From contig JBDZUZ010000056.1 of the NCBI GenBank assembly GCA_040255445.1, forward strand, positions 1 to 21,371: a DNA stretch of 21,371 nucleotides. Reading direction: 5' to 3'. The notes below the pieces were generated by a model, which was given only the letters and a program-made list of their open reading frames with translations, did not search any database and was not told the DNA's origin. Below are positions 1 to 7,008 of the stretch, piece by piece. A program made the translations under genes and the position numbers. Source of the stretch: JBDZUZ01 sp040255445. Its GTDB lineage: Bacteria > Planctomycetota > Phycisphaerae > Phycisphaerales > UBA1924. Within the stretch, counting starts at the first letter, position 1; each line of letters starts with the position of its first letter.

Positions 1-1505
1 ATGTCGGCGGTGCCGGCCTGCCAGTCGACGAAGAAGGCGCCGATGTCGTCGCCATCGATGCCGCCCGAGCCGTCCCAGTCGGCGCGGCAGTTGGGTGTGC
101 CGGGGCCGGCGGTGCCGTCGGGGTTCATGCGCTGGGCGTAGACATCGCCCGAATCGGCGCGGCCGTCGGACCAGACGATCAGCGAGCCGCCGTCCGCGGC
201 GGAAGTGGCCCACACGCGGGACTTGCCGCTGAGCACGCCCGAGACCTCGGCCGCGGCGTTGCCCCAGGCATCGTTGCCATCGGGGTCGAGCGCGTAGCCG
301 ACGAGGCGGGTGTTGCCGGGCTGCTCGTTGTAGAAGACAACGGCGCCGCGGCCCAGGTCGGTCGGGAGCGAGAGCGCGGTGGTCTGTGCGTTCTGGAGCG
401 GCGAGAGCGCGAGGATCTCGCGGCCGTCGGCGGCCCACTGCGTGGCGCCCGCGCTGTCGAACTTCTGCGCCCGCAGACCCCACTGCGACTGGGTGGTGTT
501 GGTGTCGGTCCAGAAGAGATAGGTCGAGCCGGTGGCGGGGTCGAAGGCGGCCGCGGCGGAGATGCCGTAGCGGCCGGCGGTGTTGTCGCCGGCGACACCG
601 TTGTGCGGGAAGAGCTCAACACCAGTTGTGTTCACGCGCTGCACGCGGGCCTTGCGGCCGCTGCCGACCTCGTACCACGCGTAGACCGCGCCGCCGGCGG
701 AATCGCTGAGCATCGTCGGGAAGTAGCCGTTCTGCATGCTGTTGCCGTCGAAGACGGGCAGGCCCGCGCCGTTGCCGCTGACCGGCCAGAGCGCTTCGCC
801 GTCGTCGCCAAACTTCTGCGTGTAGAGGTGCTTGTTGCTGAGGATCGGGTTGCTGCCGGTGTAGTGGACCCACGAGACGATCACATCTCCGCCGCCGCCG
901 GCGACCAGGTCCGCGAGCCCGAGGCTGCCGACCGTGGCAGCGCGGGTGACGGCGGGGTTCCACTGTGCGGTCCCCGCGGCGTCATACCGCTGGAGATACA
1001 GCTGCCCGTTCTGCGTCCATCCGACGACATATCCGTTCGTGACAGGCTGGGCCTTGGGCGCGCCGATGAACTGGCCGCCCGATGCGCTGGCCGTTCGGCT
1101 CCAGAGGATCTGGCCGGAGGGGGCGACGAGCGATGCCGCGGCCTCCGTCGTGCCGCTGGCATCGGCGCGGTAGGCGACGATCGCGTTGCCGGCCGCGTCG
1201 ACGGTCAGGTCGTAGTCCTGCGTCGAACTGAAGGAGCGATCGGCGATGAGGATGCCATCGGGCCCCCACTGGGCGTTGCCCGCGGCGTCAACACGCTGGA
1301 GGCGGACGTCGTACCCGCCGGCGGCGTTGTCGAACCAGGAGATGTACGCGCCGCCATCGGCGGTCGCGGCGATCTTGGGCTGCACCTGCGCGTTGACGGC
1401 GACGCCGATGGGCGTGTTCGCCTGCGTGTTGTCGGTCCACTGCGCGGAGGCAGCGCCGGCGAGAGCACAGAGCGTGGCGAGGACGGTGATGGTGCGGGTG
1501 GGCAT
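1..1505 (-). CDS. Secreted repeat protein with GC-type dockerin tail (3' end cut by window edge)
   Basis: The frame stays open from an ATG at 1505 to the left edge: 501 full codons plus two bases, so the C-terminus is missing. Residues 1-22 form a signal peptide (basic start, hydrophobic core, ASA before Gln). The mature part carries about seven copies of a degenerate beta-type repeat, roughly Q-R/K-x4-G-x3-W, near residues 68-80, 170-182, 228-240, 287-300, 345-357, 401-414 and 454-464, which suggests a propeller-like fold. I do not recognise a catalytic family. The tail starts at Cys473 with the first calcium loop (DWDGSGGIDGDD) and helix (FFVDWQAG). The second loop, about 20-25 residues, lies beyond the window by comparison with its neighbours. 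An AGGA about 10 bases upstream of the start is a weak ribosome site. The 5' region is the repeat element at 1522-1731. Probable role: exported, surface-associated protein of unknown function. Confidence 0.85.
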   Translation of the reverse strand, partial: MPTRTITVLATLCALAGAASAQWTDNTQANTPIGVAVNAQVQPKIAATADGGAYISWFDNAAGGYDVRLQRVDAAGNAQWGPDGILIADRSFSSTQDYDLTVDAAGNAIVAYRADASGTTEAAASLVAPSGQILWSRTASASGGQFIGAPKAQPVTNGYVVGWTQNGQLYLQRYDAAGTAQWNPAVTRAATVGSLGLADLVAGGGGDVIVSWVHYTGSNPILSNKHLYTQKFGDDGEALWPVSGNGAGLPVFDGNSMQNGYFPTMLSDSAGGAVYAWYEVGSGRKARVQRVNTTGVELFPHNGVAGDNTAGRYGISAAAAFDPATGSTYLFWTDTNTTQSQWGLRAQKFDSAGATQWAADGREILALSPLQNAQTTALSLPTDLGRGAVVFYNEQPGNTRLVGYALDPDGNDAWGNAAAEVSGVLSGKSRVWATSAADGGSLIVWSDGRADSGDVYAQRMNPDGTAGPGTPNCRADWDGSGGIDGDDIGAFFVDWQAGTAD

Positions 1506-1521
1506 GGGGAGGTTCCTGAGA

Positions 1522-1731
1522 GAGGCACGAAGGCACAGAGGCACAAAGGCACAGAGGCAAGGGACAGAGGGACAAAGGGACAGAGGGACAAAGGGGGAAA
1601 CGGGAGCTACTGAGTACGCGGGTCGTTGCCGCGAAGCGGCATGATGTTTTGCACTTTGTGCCTCTGTGCCTTCGTGCCTCTGTGCCTTGCTTCCCCCACT
1701 CTGTCCCTTCGTCCCTTTGTCCCTCTGTCCC
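1522..1731. repeat. Crossed inverted octamer-repeat element
   Basis: The left arm has four GGCAC-type octamers (1524-1555: GGCACGAA, GGCACAGA, GGCACAAA, GGCACAGA) and then four GGGAC-type octamers (1561-1592: GGGACAGA, GGGACAAA, twice). The right arm has the complements in the same block order: four xxxGTGCC units at 1655-1686, then four xxxGTCCC units at 1700-1731. The order is therefore A-B-A'-B', and the two pairings cross instead of nesting. The centre holds a small hairpin, GCCGC-GAA-GCGGC, at 1628-1640. The element fills the gap between the dockerin-protein gene ending at 1738 and the one starting at 1505, so it would lie in the 5' leader of the latter. It could be a non-autonomous mobile repeat, a transcript-end structure or a slippage-prone tract. 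No coding role is credible. Confidence 0.85.
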
Positions 1732-1737
1732 TTCCCC

Positions 1738-3012
1738 TCAGCACCCTGCCTGCCAGTGATCAAAGAACACTGTGATGTCGTCGCCGTCCACACCGCCCGA
1801 GCCGTCGATGTCGGCGGTGCCGGCCTGCCAGTCGATGAAGAAGGCGGTGATGTCGTCGCCGTCGATGCCGCCCGACCCGTCCCAGTCGGCCGGGCACGTC
1901 GCGACCGGGAGGCGGTAGACCGCGAGCTGGCGCACATCGCCGACGGTGTTCGAGGTGCTCACGAACCAGTCGCTGACCTCGCCGGCGTCGTCGAAGTCGC
2001 CGTCGTTGTTGACATCGCGCAGGAGCAGGATCTTCTTGCCCGAATTGTCGGTGATGAAGACCTCGCCGGTGTCAAGGCTGACGACATCGATGGCGCTGAA
2101 TCCCGAGGCGGCCTCGCTCCAGACGATCGCGGCCTCGCCGGCGTCCTGGGCGTCGCCATCGTTATTGAGGTCCTGGACGCGGATGAGCTGGTCGAGGCCG
2201 CCGCTGGCGATCTGCAGCGTGTAGATGGCGCCCGGCCGCGTCGCATCGAACTCGAGCGCGAAGCCGGCGGAGGGGACGATACCCGAAGCGTTGGTCGCAT
2301 CGAAGAAGACGGTGAACTCGCCGGCATCATCGGCGGCGCCGTTGTTGTTGATGTCCTCGAAGCGGTAGATGCCGTGGAGGTTCGCGCTGCTGTTGCGGAG
2401 GTACCCGACGCCCGCGGCGTCGATCACCATCTCCTGCGGGCTGAAGGGGCCGTTGCCGCCGCCGAAGCCGCCGTTGAGCACCCAGTTGGTGACCTCGCCC
2501 GCGTCCATCCAGTCGCCGTCGTTGTTGAGGTCGTCGAGCCGGTAGATGCCGTCGGCCCCGAAACCGTTGCCCGCGTTGACCACGAGGAGGCGGCCGGCGC
2601 TGTCGAACGCCGCGCCGGTGGGGAACGCGAAGCTGACGCCCGAGAGGTTGCCCGCATCCGCCGCGACCAGGCTCTCGCCGATGTCGTTGGCGTCCTGGTC
2701 CGTGTTCATGTCCTGGAACCAGTACAGGTTCCGGTTCACCTGATCACCGCCGACCACGAAGCGGTCGGTGAGGCGGACGGCCATGGTGTTGATGTTCTGG
2801 ATGCCCAGCGTGCCCGCGGCATTGGCGCCGTCATGGAAGAGGAAGACCTCGGCGGGGTCCTGGATCACACCGTCGTTGTTGAGGTCGACCAGGCGCCAGA
2901 GCGAATCGGTGGCGCGGTCCGAGAGAAGCAGTTCGAGCTGTGCCGCCGCGGGCGCGGCGATCGCGCCGACAGCGCCCGCCGCCGCGAACACCGCAAGAGT
3001 CCGGTTGTACAT
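1738..3012 (-). CDS. Secreted six-repeat calcium-loop propeller protein with GC-type dockerin tail
   Basis: This is a 424-residue protein. The start at 3012 was chosen because it places the signal peptide (residues 1-24, ending AAA before Gln) at the N-terminus with AAAGGG upstream; an in-frame ATG 13 codons earlier adds only polar sequence. The mature region has six EF-hand-like loops of the form D-x-N-N-D-G-x-x-x-D-x-x-E, starting at residues 43, 101, 161, 220, 281 and 333. The 52-61 residue spacing fits six blades of a beta-propeller with a calcium loop per blade. Residues 373-424 are the tail: CPADWDGSGG loop, FFIDWQAG helix, second DIDGSGGVDGDD loop, ending WQAGC and then TGA. No enzyme motif was seen, so a binding or structural role at the cell surface is likely. 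The gap to the upstream gene is 45 bases, so co-transcription with it is plausible. Confidence 0.9.
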   Translation of the reverse strand: MYNRTLAVFAAAGAVGAIAAPAAAQLELLLSDRATDSLWRLVDLNNDGVIQDPAEVFLFHDGANAAGTLGIQNINTMAVRLTDRFVVGGDQVNRNLYWFQDMNTDQDANDIGESLVAADAGNLSGVSFAFPTGAAFDSAGRLLVVNAGNGFGADGIYRLDDLNNDGDWMDAGEVTNWVLNGGFGGGNGPFSPQEMVIDAAGVGYLRNSSANLHGIYRFEDINNNGAADDAGEFTVFFDATNASGIVPSAGFALEFDATRPGAIYTLQIASGGLDQLIRVQDLNNDGDAQDAGEAAIVWSEAASGFSAIDVVSLDTGEVFITDNSGKKILLLRDVNNDGDFDDAGEVSDWFVSTSNTVGDVRQLAVYRLPVATCPADWDGSGGIDGDDITAFFIDWQAGTADIDGSGGVDGDDITVFFDHWQAGC

Positions 3013-3057
3013 GTCTCGCCCTTTCTGTGCGTGCGATGCGTGTCCGTTCAAACTGGC

Positions 3058-4404
3058 TCAGCAGCCCGCCTGCCAGCGGACAAAGAAGAACGTGATGTCG
3101 TCGCCGTCTGTCCCGCCCGATCCATCGATGTCGGCGTTGCCGGCCTGCCAGTCGGCGAAGAAGGCGGTGATGTCGTCGCCGTCGATACCGCCCGAACCGT
3201 CCCAGTCGGCCGGGCACTGGGGCGTCTGCGGCCCTGCCCATACGGCGATGTCGTTGGGGCTGATCCCGAGTCCATCGAGTCGCTCGGTGATGATGCGGAG
3301 CGTGCCGTCGGGCATGATCTCCGCGCTGAACGTGCCGCGGGGCGTGCCGTCGAAGGTCTCCTTGTCGGTAAAGAGCAGGAGGTCGAGGTCGCCCAGACGC
3401 AGCGCCTTCATGTCCCCCAGCGAGCTCTGGCTGCCCACGTCGTAGAGATTGCCGGTGCTCGTGAGCGAACCGGTGGCGACATCGCGGCTGAAGATGCGGA
3501 TGGTGCCGTCCGACCCGTGGCCCGCGAAGACCCAGAGCCCGTCTGGCGAGACCACGCACTGCTTGGGCGAGCTGCCCGGCGAGGGGTAGGGCGAATCGAA
3601 CAGCAGATTGAGCGCGCCGTTCTCGTCATCGAAAGCCATACCGGTGACGCGGCTGCCACCCGAGCTCGTGCCGCTGCCGGCGTAGAGGTGCCGGCTGTCG
3701 GGCGACAGGCCCGGCCCGAGCGGGTAGGCCCCATCGGTAAAGATGAAGTCCGATTCGACCAGCGTGCCATCGGGCTGGACGGCGAAGGTCACGATCGAGC
3801 TCCCGCCGCCGCCGAGCGGCGACACGGGCGCGAAGACGTGGTTGCGGCTGTTGGAGACCAGCAGGTTGCTGGTGAAGCCGGGCGTCGCATCGCGGTCGAT
3901 CTCGGTGAGCGTGCGGGCGGCTTCGTCCCAGCGGTAGACGATGACGTCGTTAGGTCCGCTGGTGCGCGTGCGGGTCACGGCGAGCGTGGTGTCGTTGATC
4001 CAGCCCAAGTCGAGCGGGCTGTCGGGCGTCGTCGCGGTCGCGTAGATCGAGACGCGGGCATCGCTGCCGACCTCGAGGATCGTGATCTGCTCGGTGGTGA
4101 GCGCGGTCGCGTGGCTGGTGGCGAGAAAGCGGCCGCTGGGGGTGATCGAGATCGAGTAGGCGTTGTTGCCCGGGTGGGTTGGTTCGCCGGATTGGCGGGC
4201 GCCCGTGATCACCTTCTCGATGAAGTTGAGCGAGCCGTCGGGGTTGATGGTGTAGACGCTGACGCTGCCTTCGAGGTTGCCGTTGTTGCAGACGAACGCC
4301 GCGGGCGTCGCGGACTGAGCTGAGGCGACACCCGCCGCGGCGAGGAGCGTCGAAACAGCAACGAACGCGGCCGCGGGGCCGCTGCGCATGGGACCGATCT
4401 TCAT
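3058..4404 (-). CDS. Secreted lactonase-like (YVTN/6-phosphogluconolactonase type) beta-propeller with GC-type dockerin tail
   Basis: This is a 448-residue protein. The ATG at 4404 has a good GGAGG four bases upstream and opens a signal peptide that ends ASA before Gln30; the longer in-frame start adds a Pro/Ala-rich stretch and is less likely. Residues ~34-390 repeat elements such as VYTINPDGSLNF, SISITPSGRFLATSH, GLSPDSRHLYAG, CVVSPDGLWVFAGHG and IRIFSRD. This is the blade pattern of the seven-bladed lactonase-like propellers related to 6-phosphogluconolactonase. Family members are often annotated as lactonases, but the fold also serves binding roles and I cannot confirm catalysis. The tail is residues 397-448 (two loops, ending FFVRWQAGC). 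Over 91 bases the tail DNA differs from the downstream neighbour's at only five positions. Probably exported and surface-attached. Confidence 0.88.
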   Translation of the reverse strand: MKIGPMRSGPAAAFVAVSTLLAAAGVASAQSATPAAFVCNNGNLEGSVSVYTINPDGSLNFIEKVITGARQSGEPTHPGNNAYSISITPSGRFLATSHATALTTEQITILEVGSDARVSIYATATTPDSPLDLGWINDTTLAVTRTRTSGPNDVIVYRWDEAARTLTEIDRDATPGFTSNLLVSNSRNHVFAPVSPLGGGGSSIVTFAVQPDGTLVESDFIFTDGAYPLGPGLSPDSRHLYAGSGTSSGGSRVTGMAFDDENGALNLLFDSPYPSPGSSPKQCVVSPDGLWVFAGHGSDGTIRIFSRDVATGSLTSTGNLYDVGSQSSLGDMKALRLGDLDLLLFTDKETFDGTPRGTFSAEIMPDGTLRIITERLDGLGISPNDIAVWAGPQTPQCPADWDGSGGIDGDDITAFFADWQAGNADIDGSGGTDGDDITFFFVRWQAGC

Positions 4405-4435
4405 CGAACCTCCAACCGACCCCGGGGGGTGTGCG

Positions 4436-4462
4436 GCCGCGGCGTCCACTCGCCGCGGCGAG
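4436..4462. other. Palindrome/hairpin between the lactonase-like and M1 peptidase genes
   Basis: GCCGCGGCG (4436-4444) and CGCCGCGGC (4451-4459) form a perfect 9-bp inverted repeat around a 6-base spacer. The right arm lies inside a perfect 14-base palindrome, CTCGCCGCGGCGAG (4449-4462). A 12-base copy, ACTCGCCGCGGC, recurs at 4510-4521, directly against the stop codon of the M1 gene. There is no T-tract, so an intrinsic terminator is not well supported. It sits 30-60 bases upstream of the lactonase-like start and could be an operator, a leader hairpin, or chance in GC-rich DNA. Confidence 0.4.
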
Positions 4463-4521
4463 CCGGCGGTTCGTGGCCGGAAAACCGGGGATCTCTCAGC
4501 GGGCAGTCTACTCGCCGCGGC

Positions 4522-6849
4522 TCAGCAGCCAACCTGCCATCTGGCGAAAAACGCGCCGATGTCGTCGCCATCGGTGCCGCCCGAGCCGTCGAAATCGGCG
4601 TTGCCGGCCTGCCAGTCGGTGAAGAAGGCGGCGATGTCGTCGCCGTCGACGCCGCCGGAGCGGTCCCAGTCCGCGGGGCAGACCCCGGCGACCGTGAATG
4701 ACCACTCGCTGACGCCGCCGGGGAGGCCGTCTCCGCTGGGGAGCGATTCGCTGAATTCGCCGTCCAGGGCCTGACCGGAGCGGGTCGCGGTGATGCCGGT
4801 GGTCGCGCCGCCGCCGGAGAGGCGGACGGTGTGCAGGCCGGCCTCGGGCGCGGCGAGGGTGAAGTCGAGGCGGCGGCCGCCGTCGAGGAGCGTGGGCGTC
4901 GCGCTGACAGGACCGGAGGGTCCGAGAACCACAAACGAGCCGGGGCCGAGCGTGACGGGCTCGGAGAACCAGGCGGTGATGGTGAGGGGCCCGGCGTCGA
5001 CCGAGGCGTTGGGCGCGGGCGAGATCGAGACGAGCGCGGGCGGCCCGGGGACGAAGGTCCGGAGCGTCTTCTCGTCGGTGAGCACCCAGTTCTCGGGGTC
5101 GATGGCGATGGAGGTGGTCGCGGCGGGGATCGGCACGACGGCGTGGACGATCGGCGCGGCGGAGAGCACGCTGGTGGAGGCGGAGCCCGCGCTGGTCGAG
5201 GCGACGACATCGAGGCGCGAGGGGAAGATGCCGTTGAGGCCCCAGTCGGTCTGCGCGGTCTGGCGGATGCTCACGAGCGCGTAGCGCTGGCCGTTGATGG
5301 TGGTTTCCTCGAGTCCGTACTCGAAGGAGGGCGCGCCCGACTGGTAGACCCAGGCCTGGAAGTAGTCGGTCATATCGCGGCCGGTGAGATCGGTGACGAC
5401 TTGTGCGAAGTCATCGGTGGTCGCGGCGGAGTCTTCGTAGCGCGAACGGTACTCGGCGAGGATGTCGAAGAACTGCTGCTCGCCGACGAACTTGCGGAGC
5501 GTGTGCAGCACCCAGGCGCCCTTACGGTAGCTGTAGTTGCTGCTGAAGATGCGGTTCATGTTGCTCGCGTCGTAGACATAGACGCTGCCGCCCAGGTTGG
5601 TGGGGCGGCGGGAGCTCATGGCGCTGTGCAGCGCGGTCCGGCCGGAGGAGCCGGGCTTGAACTCTTCCCAGAGCGCTTCGCTGTAGGTTGCGAAGCCTTC
5701 GTTGAGCCAGATGTCGTTCCAGGTGCGGCAGGTGATGGCGTCGCCCCACCACTGGTGGCCGAGCTCGTGCGCGGTCAGGCTCTCGCCGAAGCCGCCCTGG
5801 CCGGAGTTGGTCTGGTGCTCCATGCCGCCGCCGAAGGGGAACTGGTAGATGCCGTACTTCTCGTTGATGAAGGGGTACTCGCCGTAGAGATCGCCGAAGA
5901 CGGCGAGCATGGGGATCGACTTCTCCCACGCAGCGCGGTTGCTGGCGGTGTCGCTGTTGGGATAGATGTTGAACTCGACGGGCATCGAGGCGGGGTTGCC
6001 ATTGGCGTCGGTGTAGTTGAAGGGGACGGTCCAGGTGTTGTACCGCGTGGTGCAGAACGCGGCGAGGTAGGTCGCCATGGGGTAGTTGGTGACCCACGTG
6101 TACTTGGTCTTGCCGCCGGCGACGGGGAGTGCGCTCTCGAGCAGGCCGTTGGCGACCGACCGAAGGTCGCTGGGCGCGGTGATCGCGAAGCGGAGCGTGG
6201 CTTTGTCGCTGTTGTCGCCGGGCTGGCCGAAGTCGCCGTCCTTGGTGGGCCACCAGGTCGCGGCGAAGTACGCCTCGCTGAGCGTGGCGACGACGGGCCA
6301 GCCGTTCTGCGTCTGGAACTCGATCGAGCCGAAGCCGCGGCTGACGGCGATGCCGTCGTAGGCCACGCGGAGCGTGAACTCCTCGCCGGCGTTGTACGGG
6401 CGGTCGAGCGTGACGCGGCGGCCGTAGCTTCCGACGCTGGTCGCGGTGACGGGCGTGACGCCGTTGAGCGTCGCTGAGGTGATCGTGAAGTTGCTGCGGA
6501 GCATGAAGGTGAACTGCGTGAGGCCGTCGACCATCGAGCGGACTCGCATCGTGTTCGAGCCGGTAATGCGCTCGGTCGAGGGGAAGACCTCGATATCCAG
6601 GTCGTTGCTGATGAGGTCGGTGTCGGTGAGAGCTTCGCGGGGGGTGAAGCCGCGGGCATCATCAATCGTGTAACCGGCGGCCTGGCGGGTGCGGAGCATG
6701 TGTGCTTTACCGCAGCCGCAGAGGGAGGGCTCGGCGAGTTCGGGCGTGTCGCACGGATCGGGGCCGGCGAGCGCGGAGGGCGGGAGGATCGCCGCGGAAC
6801 CGGCGCACACGAACAACCCCAGCGTCCTTGTCATCCCGGACTTGCGCAT
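4522..6849 (-). CDS. Secreted M1-family zinc aminopeptidase with GC-type dockerin tail
   Basis: This is a 775-residue protein in the gluzincin M1 peptidase family, which removes N-terminal residues from peptides. The ATG at 6849 follows GGAGAAG and starts a signal peptide (ending ALA before Gly). The alternative upstream ATG at 6996 would bury that signal, and a further in-frame ATG lies at 6834. The zinc site is clear: HELGHQWWGD with His361, Glu362 and His365, and the third ligand Glu384 in NEGFATYSE, the standard spacing. The exopeptidase motif reads GGMEH just upstream, a variant of the classic GxMEN. The N-terminal saddle domain spans about residues 60-260. After the catalytic domain there is a beta-rich Ig-like region (about 600-720), then the tail at 724-775, ending WQVGC where most neighbours have WQAGC. 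The neighbouring gene upstream is a second metalloprotease, which suggests joint extracellular protein breakdown. Confidence 0.95.
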   Translation of the reverse strand: MRKSGMTRTLGLFVCAGSAAILPPSALAGPDPCDTPELAEPSLCGCGKAHMLRTRQAAGYTIDDARGFTPREALTDTDLISNDLDIEVFPSTERITGSNTMRVRSMVDGLTQFTFMLRSNFTITSATLNGVTPVTATSVGSYGRRVTLDRPYNAGEEFTLRVAYDGIAVSRGFGSIEFQTQNGWPVVATLSEAYFAATWWPTKDGDFGQPGDNSDKATLRFAITAPSDLRSVANGLLESALPVAGGKTKYTWVTNYPMATYLAAFCTTRYNTWTVPFNYTDANGNPASMPVEFNIYPNSDTASNRAAWEKSIPMLAVFGDLYGEYPFINEKYGIYQFPFGGGMEHQTNSGQGGFGESLTAHELGHQWWGDAITCRTWNDIWLNEGFATYSEALWEEFKPGSSGRTALHSAMSSRRPTNLGGSVYVYDASNMNRIFSSNYSYRKGAWVLHTLRKFVGEQQFFDILAEYRSRYEDSAATTDDFAQVVTDLTGRDMTDYFQAWVYQSGAPSFEYGLEETTINGQRYALVSIRQTAQTDWGLNGIFPSRLDVVASTSAGSASTSVLSAAPIVHAVVPIPAATTSIAIDPENWVLTDEKTLRTFVPGPPALVSISPAPNASVDAGPLTITAWFSEPVTLGPGSFVVLGPSGPVSATPTLLDGGRRLDFTLAAPEAGLHTVRLSGGGATTGITATRSGQALDGEFSESLPSGDGLPGGVSEWSFTVAGVCPADWDRSGGVDGDDIAAFFTDWQAGNADFDGSGGTDGDDIGAFFARWQVGC

Positions 6850-6953
6850 CACTTCTCCGATCGTTCTGTTGACACGGTGCGGCGCCACGAAGCGCCCGAG
6901 ACCTGACAGGCCCAACCCGCCTGTACAAACCGGCATGCTCGATTCCATCACGA

Positions 6954-6987
6954 CAAAGCGGAGGACGCCGCTGTCGCGGCGTCCTCC
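6954..6987 (-). terminator. Intrinsic terminator after the M36-like protease gene
   Basis: GGAGGACGCCGC (6960-6971) and GCGGCGTCCTCC (6976-6987) form a perfect 12-bp stem with a 4-base loop. It starts 22 bases past the stop codon of the metalloprotease gene. Reading on the minus strand, the stem is followed by GCTTTGTCG, a short, imperfect T-tract. It probably separates the M36-like gene from the M1 gene, whose start lies about 100 bases further on. Confidence 0.75.
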
Positions 6988-7008
6988 CTGAAGCACTCTC
7001 GTTGTTCC

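Noticed and set aside
1246..1644. Small repetitive proteins (GTKAQR/GTEGQR-like runs) across the octamer element
   Set aside because: Translation of the octamer DNA repeat in arbitrary frames; no ribosome site, and it overlaps a well-supported gene.
1524..1731. CRISPR array
   Set aside because: Units are only eight bases with no unique spacers, and no cas genes are present.
1666..4323. 885-codon open frame on the plus strand opposite the two propeller genes
   Set aside because: It is antisense to two genes with signal peptides, domains and ribosome sites. Its product is a low-complexity V/A/D/G/E-rich shadow typical of the complementary frame of GC-rich genes.
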